64,000 nt of DNA from Verrucomicrobiota bacterium (GCA_026398275.1 JAPLTF010000027.1:1-64000); one strand, 5' to 3'. Positions 8,004 through 16,446 are shown, counted from the stretch's first letter. Notes: generated by a model not told the origin, from the sequence alone. A program made the numbers and translations.

Positions 8004-8570
8004 GTGAACTTCAAATATGTTGGCAAGCACCCCGGCCCGGCACCCTCCAAACTGGCCGGGTGGCCCAGAATCGAAAAACTCATTTCCGGGGGCCAGACCG
8101 GAGCCGACCGTGCAGCGATGGATGTGGCGATCCGGCACGGATTCCCGCATGGCGGATGGTGTCCGAAAGGCAGGAAAGCGGAGGATGGTCCCATCGGCGG
8201 ACAGTATGGGCTGGTCGAGACTCCATCGGCGAATTACCTCCAGCGAACCGAGTGGAATGTCCGGGACACGGACGGGACGGTTGTTTTCACCCTCGCCAAG
8301 GAGGTGACCGGCGGCTCGCTCCGCACCCTCGCATTTGCCCGGAAGCACAAAAAGCCATGCCTTCACATCTCGGCGCACGGCACCGGCTACAGGGACCCGG
8401 CTCTCACCCTCCAACAATTCGTGGCAGAGCATGGGATCAAGCGGCTCAATGCTGCCGGATCGCGCGCGAGCAAAGAACCCGGTGTGTGGCAGTTTGCATA
8501 TCAAGTGATCGAGGATGCGTTTTTCTGGAACCTCGCACATGGGGGCATTGGAGGCCCGGGCGAGGGGTAG
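8004..8570 (+). CDS. Putative molybdenum carrier / YpsA-like nucleotide-binding protein
   Basis: A 188-residue protein from GTG at 8004. The sequence LISGGQTGADRAAMDVAIRHGFPHGGWCPKGRKAEDG is the diagnostic start of the Rossmann-like family known as putative molybdenum carrier (Pfam MoCo_carrier; the SLOG/LOG/DprA superfamily that also holds YpsA). A second strand-loop, 'DGTVVFTLAKEVTGGSLRTLAFA', matches the family's ligand pocket. The fold binds nucleotides or nucleotide-derived ligands. On mobile islands and near defence genes, SLOG proteins are proposed to sense nucleotide signals, so cofactor carriage is not the only option here. Confidence 0.82.
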   Translation: MNFKYVGKHPGPAPSKLAGWPRIEKLISGGQTGADRAAMDVAIRHGFPHGGWCPKGRKAEDGPIGGQYGLVETPSANYLQRTEWNVRDTDGTVVFTLAKEVTGGSLRTLAFARKHKKPCLHISAHGTGYRDPALTLQQFVAEHGIKRLNAAGSRASKEPGVWQFAYQVIEDAFFWNLAHGGIGGPGEG

Positions 8571-8734
8571 CAGGAGGGAGATCCAAATGGAAAAGAAGAT
8601 TACGGGGAGGAAACGACACCTTCGATGACGACTTCGGGATTTCTAAACAAGGCAGCGCCAACAGCAGCAACTTGACCAGCAGGCGGAAGCCTGGAGAAAT
8701 CGAAACAGGTAGCTTCCGAATAAAACTGACGTGC

Positions 8735-8972
8735 CTTCCTGTTGACGACATCGGATTCCGTGAGTAGATTCTTATTGTCCGCTTTACTTCCCTCCCTCGG
8801 CAATTGCAGCCGAGCTGAGAGGAAGTAAACGCGGGCTTTTTCTTTGCTCGCAGTTGCCAGTTTTTGTTGTCCGAAGCAGAGCTGGGCTGTATAGATCCAA
8901 TTGACTTCGCTGTCTGAGGGGCCATCCCCTGAGATGCCAGCGTTGCCGGGGCCGCAGATGGTTGCGGCCCCG
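8735..8972 (+). ncRNA. Structured RNA-like element, copy A
   Basis: Elements in order: the 18-mer CTTCCTGTTGACGACATC (8735-8752); a long stem (8777-8836) with GTCCGC/GCGGGC and TTTACTTCC/GGAAGTAAA arms and an inner CTCGGC/GCCGAG hairpin; a U-rich tract TTTTTCTTTG (8837-8846); hairpin 1, AGGGG-CCAT-CCCCT (8917-8930); hairpin 2, CGGGGCCGCA-GATGGT-TGCGGCCCCG (8947-8972). Copy B at 9054-9302 has the same parts at almost the same spacing, and its stems keep pairing through compensatory changes. The plus orientation is chosen because the U tract follows the long stem. No known RNA family is recognised. Confidence 0.55.
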
Positions 8973-9053
8973 CACCGTTTACGAAGCGATGCAGGCACGC
9001 CCCAAACAAGCCTGCCAGCATTATTGTCAGCCTCCGAAAAAACAGACGTGTGA

Positions 9054-9302
9054 CTTCCTGTTGACGACATCATCCCACGTCCGTATGGTTTTAATGCGCC
9101 CGAGACCTTGGAGCCAGTATTGAGGGGAATGGAACCCCGAGTGCTGGATCAGCCAAGCTCGGGCTTTTTCTTTGTTTCCGGATGTCGCTTTTGTTGACCG
9201 AACCACCGCTTGGACGTATGGATTTAGGTGTCGCCGTTGCTGTTGAGGAGCCTATCTCCTGTGAAGCAGCCGGTTGCGGGCCAGCAGTAGGTTGCTGGCC
9301 CG
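9054..9302 (+). ncRNA. Structured RNA-like element, copy B
   Basis: It begins with the same 18-mer (9054-9071), then a long stem closed by GCCCGAG/CTCGGGC (9098-9104 with 9158-9164), then TTTTTCTTTG (9165-9174), hairpin 1 AGGAG-CCTAT-CTCCT (9246-9260) and hairpin 2 CGGGCCAGCA-GTAGGT-TGCTGGCCCG (9277-9302). The gap between the U tract and hairpin 1 is 71 bases (70 in copy A), and the gap between the hairpins is 16 bases in both. The long stem with its U tract could also act as an intrinsic terminator for the upstream gene. Confidence 0.55.
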
Positions 9303-9407
9303 ACCCATTTTTGCGGAGGATCCTGGGGCCTTATCGCGACCGTCGCCCGAAGCTCCGCCTTCCAGAAAGTTCAAAATCTCCCGTTTCCGAAGCCGGGTCC
9401 GCTCCGT

Positions 9408-9650
9408 ATGGTGGGACAAATGACGGATCTGCAAATAGGCCAGGAGTTCAGCCAACTGGCACGAAACTTCGACCGGAAGATGAGCGGGATCGAGAGCGAG
9501 ATGTTCTGGCGGGCGGAGTGGAAGGATTGGCGGGCGGTGTGCCAGATGTTCAACCCGCAGCAGCCGGTGGAGGAACTCCCCCTGTTCCAGTGGGCAAAAC
9601 AGGCGAGTCCTCCAGCGAGAAATTCACAGCAACCTGGCCTTGGCCGGTGA
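9408..9650 (+). CDS. Small protein of unknown function
   Basis: An 80-residue frame with codon use like neighbouring genes and a helical N-terminal half (QEFSQLARNFDRKMSGIESEMFWRAEWKDWRAVCQMF) rich in Trp and Phe. A start at the internal ATG (9420) is equally possible. It lies directly after the second structured element. No family is recognised, and its reality rests on composition only. Confidence 0.45.
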   Translation: MVGQMTDLQIGQEFSQLARNFDRKMSGIESEMFWRAEWKDWRAVCQMFNPQQPVEELPLFQWAKQASPPARNSQQPGLGR

Positions 9651-9684
9651 GATCATTTGGTCGGGTTGAAATCCGCCGGATTGC

Positions 9685-9742
9685 AAAAAAAAGGTCGGTT
9701 CCGATCTATAGGGCTCCAATTGCCCAAAGAGGGAACCGACCT
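9685..9742 (-). terminator. Intrinsic terminator of the MmeI-like gene
   Basis: On the minus strand an 11-bp perfect stem (AGGTCGGTTCC with GGAACCGACCT, 9732-9742 and 9692-9702) is followed by a run of eight T. It lies 100 bases beyond the stop of the minus-strand methyltransferase gene and is well placed to end that transcript. The loop contains a smaller GGGC/GCCC hairpin. Confidence 0.8.
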
Positions 9743-9841
9743 GAACAAGGTTGCAACGAATACCCCCGGCGGTCAAACGAAAGATAAAAAATTCGGTCCG
9801 AGAAAAAGCTGGTCCGCAGTCCAGCAACTCGCTCGATAACC

Positions 9842-12751
9842 TCAGGCGTTGACCCGAATACAGTCGTCGGTGACGAACTGCGCGAGTTTGTCTGCGGGAA
9901 CCGGGATTCCGGGCGGCGTAATTGGCTCCCCGGCTTTCTCCTTGGCGGCGAGGGAGAGATTGAGGGCGAGAAGGAATGCGAGGGGATCGGAGTCCTTGGG
10001 CATGCCGTAGGCGGCGCGAACGGTAGTATCAAGCCGGTCGTGTGCATCGCGGAGCGGGTTGGCTCCGGGTTCTTCGAGGGTCCGGTAAAGATCGCGCAGG
10101 GAATAGTCGAGTTTGTCCATGGTTTCCCGACGCAAGCCGCGCAGTTCCACGGCGGCATCGGCGACGTCTGCGATTTGGTCTGTCGTGGGAGATTGCGGCC
10201 AGGGGAAGGTGTCGAAAACGGATTCGGCGCTGTAACGGAACCTTGCCGTCAGTTTTCCGCACTTTTCCGTGAACCACAGCCAGTGAAAGTGCGATTGTAA
10301 AACGCCGAAGCTGTAATCGTCGGAAAAACCAAAGACTTGGATCAGGTTACTTGGGCGAATATTTGAGGATACAAAGAAAAAGATTGGCCGCTTTGTTACA
10401 TAGGAACAGGCCACATACCGTGGCAATGGCTTGATGATCGACATCATCTCGGGCCGACCGAAAGAAAGTCGCCACCAATGCGCAAGGAAAGCTTTGTGAT
10501 GTGGGCGGACTTTGCCCGCAGAATCCTTGCCTTCTTCAGCCTTTCTTTCGCGATCCGGCAAAACCATCCTTCGAACATGATCGAAAGGAATCGGAAAAGC
10601 CTCTGCTTGAAATCGGTCCCTTTGCTCAAAGTCAATGACGAAGCGATTGAATTCTCCGCCAGTTAATGCGTCCTCGCCATTCAAGTATGGAAAGGTGATT
10701 TCCTCGTTTCGGGAGTCGTGTGAGACCCAGTTCATTCGTTCTTCCGCAGTAACTAAGAACCCCGGATGTCCAATCATCTGTCCATTGAAGCAACGCTGCG
10801 GCTTTGTATTCGAGATCAGTGGACCTGCGCTCGTGACATCAGCACCGACCGAAAGTGATGAATTGATACTGGGAAGTTCAAAGCTCTCCCAAACACTGTC
10901 TGTGGTGTCACCTCGCTGGAAATGAAGCAGTTTCTCCCCGTTCGCTCCGCCCCTGATCCAATTTACAATAGAGACATGAACTTGAGCCTCACCGCTCCAG
11001 ACCTGCGTCGAGACGGCCTCAGTGATTGTTCCACCGTGGCCGATAATGTAGTCGAGCCCGCCCGCCCTCGAATTGATATTTCTGATGTTCTGTGTGCCAA
11101 CGAGCCCTGCGCGTCCGCCGGGCTTCAAATGGTCGTGGGCTTTCCTGAACCAATAGACGCAGAGATCCGCCATACCGGGCACTTCTGGAAATGCTTTGCG
11201 CACTTTGTTGGCGTAGTCAGCGCCATGCGTTGGTTTGAGCAGCTTCGCCCCAAGATAGGGCGGGTTCCCGACAATGGCATCCGCTTCCGGCCACTTGGCA
11301 AAAAGGGCGTCGGCGCAGATGATATTCGAGTCAAGGTTTGCGAGCGGCAGCGGCTTCTCCTCAATGAGAAGCTGGTCGGATTGGGCGAGCTTCTTGGCTT
11401 CAATCAATTCGAGTTCCTTGGCGAGCATGAGAGTGACCTTAGCCAGCTCGACTGCGAACGGATCGATGTCGATGCCGTAGAAGTTTTTCAGAGAGATCGC
11501 ACTTTCGAGCGGTTCTCTTTTGCTCAACTCGTGGAGCCGCCGCAGAATCTCGCGCTCCAGGCGCTTGATTTCGCGATAGGCGACGAAAAGAAAATTCCCG
11601 GACCCGCAAGCGGGATCGAGAACGCGGAACCGGCGCAGGGCGGCGAGGCATTCGCGGAGCTTCCCGACGTTTTTTCCGGCCGCTTCGATGCGTTCCCGCC
11701 ATGGCCGGGTGATAGTCGGGCCGACGACTTTCTGGATGTCGAACTCGCTGGTGAAGTGGGCTCCGAGGGCATGGCGGGCAATGGCGTCCATGCTGTGCTG
11801 AAACAGGGTGCCGAAAATTTCAGGCTTCACCTTCGCCCAATCGTTGGTGAGAGCGGCTTGGTGGAGGGCGAAGACTTCGGCGTGCTTCAACTCGATGGGA
11901 TCGACATTGGCAAAGAGCCCCCCGTTGAAATAGTCAACACCGGCGTAGCGTCCGCCCCGTGCCGGCTCGGCTGTCGCCATTTGCCGGAAGAGTCCGCCGA
12001 GGAGGTCGTAGCTGGCAGAGGGGTGCTTGACGCAATCGGCCAAGAGCGTGGTGACGAGTTCGCCCGGGAGCAACCCAAGATCCTCCGCGACAATGGAAAC
12101 AAGGAGCTGGAGAATAAACCGCTGGGCGCGGGTGCGGTCCTCACCGCGGGCAATGATCTTCCGGAAGACATCGGCCAGGGTATCGGCAGCTTTGCGGGTG
12201 ACCTCGACACGGTTGTTGCCGAAAATCGGGTTTTGCGCGTGGGGAAGGAGGAAGTTCAGCGCGGCGGGGTTCTGCGGAAGATTCCGCAGGAGCAGCCGCT
12301 CGACGGGATCGAAAAGCTGGGTGTTGAAATCGTAAATCCAGAATTCGTCAAAGTTGCAGAGGATGGCGTATGCCGGCTTGTGCGGGACGATGTGTGTCCA
12401 GTATTCAAAAATCTGGTCGTAGTGCTTTTCGAGGCTGGCACCGCGCGACTTCATCTCGATCAGCACGCGCCCCGGCCAGAGGAGATCGGCGAATTTCTTC
12501 CCGCCCTTCAGCTTGTTTTTGCCTCCCTTGAAAAGTTCGAGCTGGGGAGAGCCGGGTTTCTTGGCAACCCGATACTCGAACGTCGCGCCGGCCTCCGCAA
12601 CCCCGCCGCCGTGACCGAATGCCCGGAACAGGTGATCCAGAAAAAGCTGGGCCTCGCTCTTTTCGTCGCCCCGGAGCGTCCGCGCAAAAATAGCAAACTT
12701 TTCGAGGGATTCCTTGTGTTCTACTGACGCCACGGATGGGACATTTATCAT
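9842..12751 (-). CDS. MmeI-like type IIL restriction enzyme-methyltransferase
   Basis: A 969-residue protein from the ATG at 12751; an upstream in-frame ATG at 12850 would add 33 unlikely residues. The N-terminal region carries a nuclease-like D...E-x-K motif (DLLWPGRVLIEMKSRG, near residue 100). The gamma-class methyltransferase core has the SAM motif DPACGSGNF near residue 380 and the catalytic NPPY near residue 496. The C-terminal part is a target-recognition region. One polypeptide that cleaves and adenine-methylates matches the MmeI family. It probably protects the host and island against phage. It stands alone with its own terminator. Confidence 0.85.
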   Translation of the reverse strand: MINVPSVASVEHKESLEKFAIFARTLRGDEKSEAQLFLDHLFRAFGHGGGVAEAGATFEYRVAKKPGSPQLELFKGGKNKLKGGKKFADLLWPGRVLIEMKSRGASLEKHYDQIFEYWTHIVPHKPAYAILCNFDEFWIYDFNTQLFDPVERLLLRNLPQNPAALNFLLPHAQNPIFGNNRVEVTRKAADTLADVFRKIIARGEDRTRAQRFILQLLVSIVAEDLGLLPGELVTTLLADCVKHPSASYDLLGGLFRQMATAEPARGGRYAGVDYFNGGLFANVDPIELKHAEVFALHQAALTNDWAKVKPEIFGTLFQHSMDAIARHALGAHFTSEFDIQKVVGPTITRPWRERIEAAGKNVGKLRECLAALRRFRVLDPACGSGNFLFVAYREIKRLEREILRRLHELSKREPLESAISLKNFYGIDIDPFAVELAKVTLMLAKELELIEAKKLAQSDQLLIEEKPLPLANLDSNIICADALFAKWPEADAIVGNPPYLGAKLLKPTHGADYANKVRKAFPEVPGMADLCVYWFRKAHDHLKPGGRAGLVGTQNIRNINSRAGGLDYIIGHGGTITEAVSTQVWSGEAQVHVSIVNWIRGGANGEKLLHFQRGDTTDSVWESFELPSINSSLSVGADVTSAGPLISNTKPQRCFNGQMIGHPGFLVTAEERMNWVSHDSRNEEITFPYLNGEDALTGGEFNRFVIDFEQRDRFQAEAFPIPFDHVRRMVLPDRERKAEEGKDSAGKVRPHHKAFLAHWWRLSFGRPEMMSIIKPLPRYVACSYVTKRPIFFFVSSNIRPSNLIQVFGFSDDYSFGVLQSHFHWLWFTEKCGKLTARFRYSAESVFDTFPWPQSPTTDQIADVADAAVELRGLRRETMDKLDYSLRDLYRTLEEPGANPLRDAHDRLDTTVRAAYGMPKDSDPLAFLLALNLSLAAKEKAGEPITPPGIPVPADKLAQFVTDDCIRVNA

Positions 12752-12852
12752 TCCCAGCCTGTATGGCGAGAAAACATCCGGTGTGGTCATCGCCAGGTGG
12801 AACGCTGTTGAACATCCACCTCGCATGGTATATTGAACCTGAGCATCCAAAT

Positions 12853-13188
12853 ATGAGCGTCCTCACACAACGGCTGTTGACAGAAATCGAGTCCGCCCCG
12901 GAGCCGGTCCAGGCCGAGGTGCTCGACTTTGTTCTGTTTGTGAAAGCCAGGCACTCTGGCGCTACCATCGAGCGGACTCCCGGCGTTTGCGGTGGGGAGG
13001 CGTGCATCGGGAAGACCCGCATTGCCGTCTGGATGCTTGAGGAGGCCCGCCGACAGGGAGTGAGCGATGGGGAGTTGCTGCAAGACTATCCCGGCCTCTG
13101 CGCGCCCGATCTCGCCGCCGCATGGTCCTACGTCGAGGCTCATCCGGCAGAAATCGAAAACGCGATCCAGGCCAACCTCGTCGCGTGA
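12853..13188 (+). CDS. DUF433 antitoxin-like protein
   Basis: A 111-residue protein from ATG at 12853. An N-terminal helical segment resembling DUF2281 (LLTEIESAPEPVQAEVLDFVLFVKAR) is followed by a DUF433 domain: TPGVCGGEACIGKTRIAVWMLEEARRQGVSDGELLQDYPGL, ending with the usual 'AAWSYVEAHPAEIENAI'. DUF433 proteins are helix-turn-helix antitoxins that pair with PIN-like DUF5615 proteins. That partner follows here with a stop-start overlap (TGATG). It probably represses its own operon. Confidence 0.87.
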   Translation: MSVLTQRLLTEIESAPEPVQAEVLDFVLFVKARHSGATIERTPGVCGGEACIGKTRIAVWMLEEARRQGVSDGELLQDYPGLCAPDLAAAWSYVEAHPAEIENAIQANLVA

Positions 13189-13523
13189 TGGCCAGGTTCT
13201 ACTCGAACGAGAATTTTCCCCTCCGTGCTGTCCAGAGCCTTCGGGCGCTGGGGCATGACGTGCTGACTTCACTGGAGGCCGACCGCGCCAACCAGAAAAT
13301 CCCCGATACAGAGGTGCTCCGCTTCGCCACGGAAGAAGGCCGGGCGGTTCTCACGCTGAACCGCTTGGATTTCTTCCGGCTCCACCGGGAGACGGAAGCC
13401 CACCATGCGGGCATCATCGCCTGCACCCAGAACCGTGATTCCGCCGCTCTGGCAGAACGGATCCATCAAGCCGTCGAAGCCGACCCGGACCTGAACGGCA
13501 AGCTAATCCGCATCGTGCGGTGA
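13188..13523 (+). CDS. DUF5615 PIN-like toxin
   Basis: A 111-residue protein of the DUF5615/Mut7-C PIN-like family. The N-terminus has the characteristic 'YSNENFP...VQSLRALGHDVLTSLEA' with a conserved acidic position (NENF, where relatives have D-E-N/D), then 'PDTEVLRFATEEGRAVLTLNRLDFFRLHR' with the second acidic centre. Such proteins are thought to be ribonucleases. The start overlaps the stop of the DUF433 antitoxin gene, so the two are coupled and form a toxin-antitoxin module within the island. Confidence 0.85.
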   Translation: MARFYSNENFPLRAVQSLRALGHDVLTSLEADRANQKIPDTEVLRFATEEGRAVLTLNRLDFFRLHRETEAHHAGIIACTQNRDSAALAERIHQAVEADPDLNGKLIRIVR

Positions 13524-13634
13524 CGGGGAATCCGGGCACCCAACCGACAGCCTCGCTTTCAACGTGGCAATCACCTTCCCCAATGCCGGGCGCGTGTCTG
13601 CGTTGCGCGGTGTCCACGCGAGACAGCGGGTGAA

Positions 13635-13802
13635 TTGGTCGGGGAGCGGGAGGCGGAGCAGGCGCTGGCCTTGCAGGGGAGAAAGCGCCCCAAACTCGCC
13701 TGCCTCGACTACGGCACCGGCAAAGGCAGGTTCCTGTGCGCCTACCGGTGGGATGGCGAGCGGGAGATCGACACCGGGAAATTCACCACTGCAATGACCT
13801 GA
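13635..13802 (+). CDS. Short open frame, possible gene remnant
   Basis: From a TTG at 13635 this frame encodes 55 residues with good composition (EREAEQALALQGRKRPKLAC then LDYGTGKGRFLCAYRWDGE). The frame stays open a little further upstream but without a clear start or ribosome site. It may be the 3' end of a gene truncated during island assembly, or a micro-protein. No family is recognised. Confidence 0.35.
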   Translation: MVGEREAEQALALQGRKRPKLACLDYGTGKGRFLCAYRWDGEREIDTGKFTTAMT

Positions 13803-13908
13803 ATAGTGATGAAAACCAACATTTTGAAAATATCTGCTTACCGGGTCGATGTCGCTCAGTATGGTATAGTCGCGGCCCCAAGAGAGGCCGGAAAGGAATG
13901 GAACGAAA

Positions 13909-14580
13909 ATGAAAGCCGACCTCAACAAGAAGAAACTGATCCGGTTCCTTCGCCATGCACAGAGTGCGGCCAATGCAGGTTTCCAGACATCGGATCCAAG
14001 TGAAATACCTCTCACGACCGAAGGCAAAGCGGCGGCAGAAAATGCGGCCATCGAATACGACGGTCCTGCCCCGGAATTGATTGTGGTCTCCCCTTTCCTC
14101 AGGGCGAAACAAACGGCTGGGCCATTTATCGCGAGGTTCCCGCTGGCGAAGGTGGAAACAACATTGCCGGTCCAAGAATTCACCTATATCAGCCCGGAGC
14201 GGTGCGTCGAAACGACCTTTGCCGAGCGAAGGCCGATGGTTGAAAACTACTGGCGTCATGCTGCTCCGGATTATGTGGATGGTCCACGAGCGGAATCCTT
14301 CGAGGGATTCATCGCACGAGTGAAGGATTCGATCACGAAACTACTCGCACGGGAGGAGAAAAGCATCCTCGTGATCTGCCATGAGATGTTCATACAGGCA
14401 GCCGAGTTCTACCAGCAGCCCACCGAAAACCCTACAAACCCCGATTCGATGCGAGGATTCCATCACTTCACCTTGGATTTTCCGGTGAAGAACCTTGGGT
14501 TCTGGGATTTCACAGACTTCCGTGATTGGAAATGCCATTCGGTGGCACGCTATGGGAGCAGGAAGGAAGCCGGAGAATGA
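13909..14580 (+). CDS. Histidine phosphatase family protein
   Basis: A 223-residue protein. The N-terminal FLRHAQSAANAGFQ is the RHG-type phosphohistidine motif with Ala in place of Gly. 'LIVVSPFLRAKQTAG' gives the conserved arginine, and 'ILVICHEMFIQA' the second histidine. It should dephosphorylate a small-molecule or protein phosphate; the substrate cannot be told. The stop overlaps the next ATG, so it is coupled to the unknown gene at 14577. Its presence on the island as accessory cargo is unusual but not unique. Confidence 0.8.
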   Translation: MKADLNKKKLIRFLRHAQSAANAGFQTSDPSEIPLTTEGKAAAENAAIEYDGPAPELIVVSPFLRAKQTAGPFIARFPLAKVETTLPVQEFTYISPERCVETTFAERRPMVENYWRHAAPDYVDGPRAESFEGFIARVKDSITKLLAREEKSILVICHEMFIQAAEFYQQPTENPTNPDSMRGFHHFTLDFPVKNLGFWDFTDFRDWKCHSVARYGSRKEAGE

Positions 14581-15296
14581 ATGCCCAGCTAGATATTGAA
14601 TCTGCTGAGATTACGGCCGCAAATGGCTACTTCTCGCTCGGTTTGCTCGACTTGGCGGAGGCTGAGGTTCAACGGGCAGTTGCGTGCGATGGGGAGACCT
14701 CGGCTGCCCTGAGCGATGCGCACGCTCGGGCACGGCACTACCCGGCAATTTGCTGGTCAGCGCGATCTTGGGGGGATTCTTATCAATCCAGAACCATCAT
14801 CCGGGAGGCGCGTGGACTGATGGAATTTCCCGACCCATGGCACCGATACGCGCCCGAGGACTGGGCGAGGCTGGCCAAGGCGATTCGCCGGCTCAATTCC
14901 CTTCGCCGCCGGAAAGGGCTCCCGCCGCTGGACTCCCGTCCGCCGATGCTGGCTCTGCGGTTGGAGGAAAATCACATCACCGAGCCCAACCGGAGGTCTT
15001 CAACTGCCGTGCAAAATCCTTCGGAAAAAGCATGGAAATCGGAACCTTCAACGCCCCCGCAATCGCAAAAAGCTCAACATCAGTCGCACTGCGGATCTGC
15101 GCCTCAATCTTCGCCAGCGTGCCCCGCGAGATCGAACATCCTGCAACCTCGCACTTCGCCGCCAATGCTTCCTGGGTCCACCCCTGCTTGTAGCGAATTC
15201 TCCGGACTGTTTCGCCGACCGCGTTTCTTGGCAATGTCTGCTCCATTACAGAGCTTGACTCTACTGGTAGAGGGAGGCTCAAATGCTCCGATATAG
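14577..15296 (+). CDS. Unknown protein, 3' half antisense to a regulator
   Basis: The frame has 239 codons and starts at the ATG that overlaps the phosphatase stop. Residues 1-140 or so look like a genuine protein (SLGLLDLAEAEVQRAVACDGETSAALSDAHARARHYPA, and 'RYAPEDWARLAKAIRRLNSLRRRKGL'). After this the frame runs for about 100 residues of Ser/Pro/Gln-rich sequence exactly opposite the XRE gene, without a stop. Either the natural stop was lost or the 3' part is a readthrough tail. No family is recognised. Confidence 0.5.
   Translation: MNAQLDIESAEITAANGYFSLGLLDLAEAEVQRAVACDGETSAALSDAHARARHYPAICWSARSWGDSYQSRTIIREARGLMEFPDPWHRYAPEDWARLAKAIRRLNSLRRRKGLPPLDSRPPMLALRLEENHITEPNRRSSTAVQNPSEKAWKSEPSTPPQSQKAQHQSHCGSAPQSSPACPARSNILQPRTSPPMLPGSTPACSEFSGLFRRPRFLAMSAPLQSLTLLVEGGSNAPI
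14977..15246 (-). CDS. XRE-family HTH transcription regulator
   Basis: An 89-residue protein from the ATG at 15246. It has a Cro/CI-type helix-turn-helix: 'VGETVRRIRYKQGWTQEALAAKCEVAGCSISRGTLAKIEAQIRSATDVELFAIAGALKVPISMLFP'. The longer frame from 15357 adds an unlikely hydrophobic leader. As a small stand-alone repressor inside an island it may control excision or cargo genes. It is convergent with, and overlaps, the 3' part of the 14577 gene by about 270 bases. Confidence 0.83.
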   Translation of the reverse strand: MEQTLPRNAVGETVRRIRYKQGWTQEALAAKCEVAGCSISRGTLAKIEAQIRSATDVELFAIAGALKVPISMLFPKDFARQLKTSGWAR

Positions 15297-15340
15297 AGCA
15301 GGATCGAGCGTCTTGAATTTTTTCAAAACACAAACCGAAC

Positions 15341-15649
15341 ATGAGCAATAGAAGCATTCAAAGTCCGGGAGGGTGCTGCTTGGCCTCTGCCCCCATGGTT
15401 GTGACGCTGGGGCTCCTGTGGTGGCATGGAAACCTTGCTCTGCTCTGCTGGCTGGTGGTCATCGCGGCAGTCTTCAATTGGCTCTGTGCAGAAGCTGTTG
15501 TCCACGCCAGAAATGCCGCCGGAGAATCAGCCGAGAATCTGAATGTCGCACGGCTATGGTTGAAGATTTACAACCTGACCACGCCAATCTACTGGCTGTT
15601 CTGTCTTGCCGCCGTCACCTACGCCATTGTGACGAAGCAAAAGCCATGA
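15341..15649 (+). CDS. Small membrane protein
   Basis: A 102-residue protein with two to three hydrophobic helices: about residues 14-27, 31-48 and 80-96 (IYNLTTPIYWLFCLAAVTYAIV). No family is recognised. It is divergent from the XRE gene, with about 95 bases between the two starts, a region that could hold the operator for the regulator. Confidence 0.6.
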   Translation: MSNRSIQSPGGCCLASAPMVVTLGLLWWHGNLALLCWLVVIAAVFNWLCAEAVVHARNAAGESAENLNVARLWLKIYNLTTPIYWLFCLAAVTYAIVTKQKP

Positions 15650-15680
15650 GCACCTCGGTCTCAAGTGCAGCGCTGCCAGT

Positions 15681-16247
15681 ATGAACATGGCGCGATCTAC
15701 GCACACCGGAGCAGAGTCGTTCTCGATGCCGGCGATCACCGGGGATCTCGTGATGCATTTTCCGACCGATGCCATTGCGGGGCCATCAGTCCATCCGGTC
15801 GATTTCTGGCTGTTTGATCGGCCGGTGGAGTTTGCGATCATCAGCAAATTGTCCGAGCTTCCCGCTTGGTTCATCCTCCATCCGACGGAGAGGATGGGTG
15901 AGTTGGCGCAAGCGATGACCGGAGAGCTGCGGAAAGGAATATCCTTTCCCGACCCATTCTATGCCCCGAACGTCTGGAGAGTGAAGGCAGGTGACCGGAT
16001 CGCTTTCTTTTGCCAGCGCCCGTGGACGACCCCCGCAGAAAACGGCTGGATCATCGATATCGGTGAGAACGCACTGGTTTATTGGCAACTTCCGGGCGGG
16101 GGCATTCCGAACACACTCGAAGCGTCCGGCGCTTCTCCAACCGATGACGAGAAACTGGAACGCTGGATTCAAGTGGCCTCAGCCAAAATCGCCTCGATGG
16201 GGCTCCCGAGGAGTTGTGCCTTGGATTGGGGGATCGCCCGCCAGTGA
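15681..16247 (+). CDS. Unknown soluble protein
   Basis: A 188-residue protein rich in Trp, Pro and Phe with a likely beta-sandwich character (FAIISKLSELPAWFILHPTERMG, then 'RIAFFCQRPWTTPAENGWIIDIGENALVYW'). No motif or family is recognised. It follows the small membrane protein by 31 bases on the same strand and may be in the same transcript. Confidence 0.55.
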   Translation: MNMARSTHTGAESFSMPAITGDLVMHFPTDAIAGPSVHPVDFWLFDRPVEFAIISKLSELPAWFILHPTERMGELAQAMTGELRKGISFPDPFYAPNVWRVKAGDRIAFFCQRPWTTPAENGWIIDIGENALVYWQLPGGGIPNTLEASGASPTDDEKLERWIQVASAKIASMGLPRSCALDWGIARQ

Positions 16248-16305
16248 AACTATTCACACCAACCCGTTGTCGAAAGCACAACTCAATCCTATAGTAATTT
16301 AGAGG

Positions 16306-16446
16306 ATGAAGACCAACGAGAAAGACCCGAAGAAAGCCAAGGCAAAACCGGCCTGGCCGACCGAGGAGGAACGGCAAGCGAGCTTCGAGCGCGGCAAAGC
16401 CGAGTGGTTCAAGAAGCACGGGGACAAACTCCCCAAGGTTCACTGA
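16306..16446 (+). CDS. 46-residue highly charged protein
   Basis: The ATG at 16306 follows AGAGG and the frame ends at 16446. The product (MKTNEKDPKKAKAKPAWPTEEERQ... then 'WFKKHGDKLPKVH') is lysine- and glutamate-rich with good codon use. It is probably translated. Function unknown; such small proteins are common on satellites. Confidence 0.5.
   Translation: MKTNEKDPKKAKAKPAWPTEEERQASFERGKAEWFKKHGDKLPKVH

Noticed and set aside
8600-9073. Minus-strand protein gene across the structured elements
   Set aside because: The shared segments fall in different frames in the two copies and the amino acid similarity is patchy, whereas base pairing is kept; a structured nucleic acid explains the pattern better.
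8735-9302. Integron attC sites or a CRISPR array
   Set aside because: The 7-base attC core sites are absent, there is no integron integrase, there are only two units of about 240 bases, and no regular spacers or cas genes occur.
10922-12727. Plus-strand open frame of 601 codons
   Set aside because: It is antisense to the MmeI-like gene, whose motifs are unmistakable on the minus strand.
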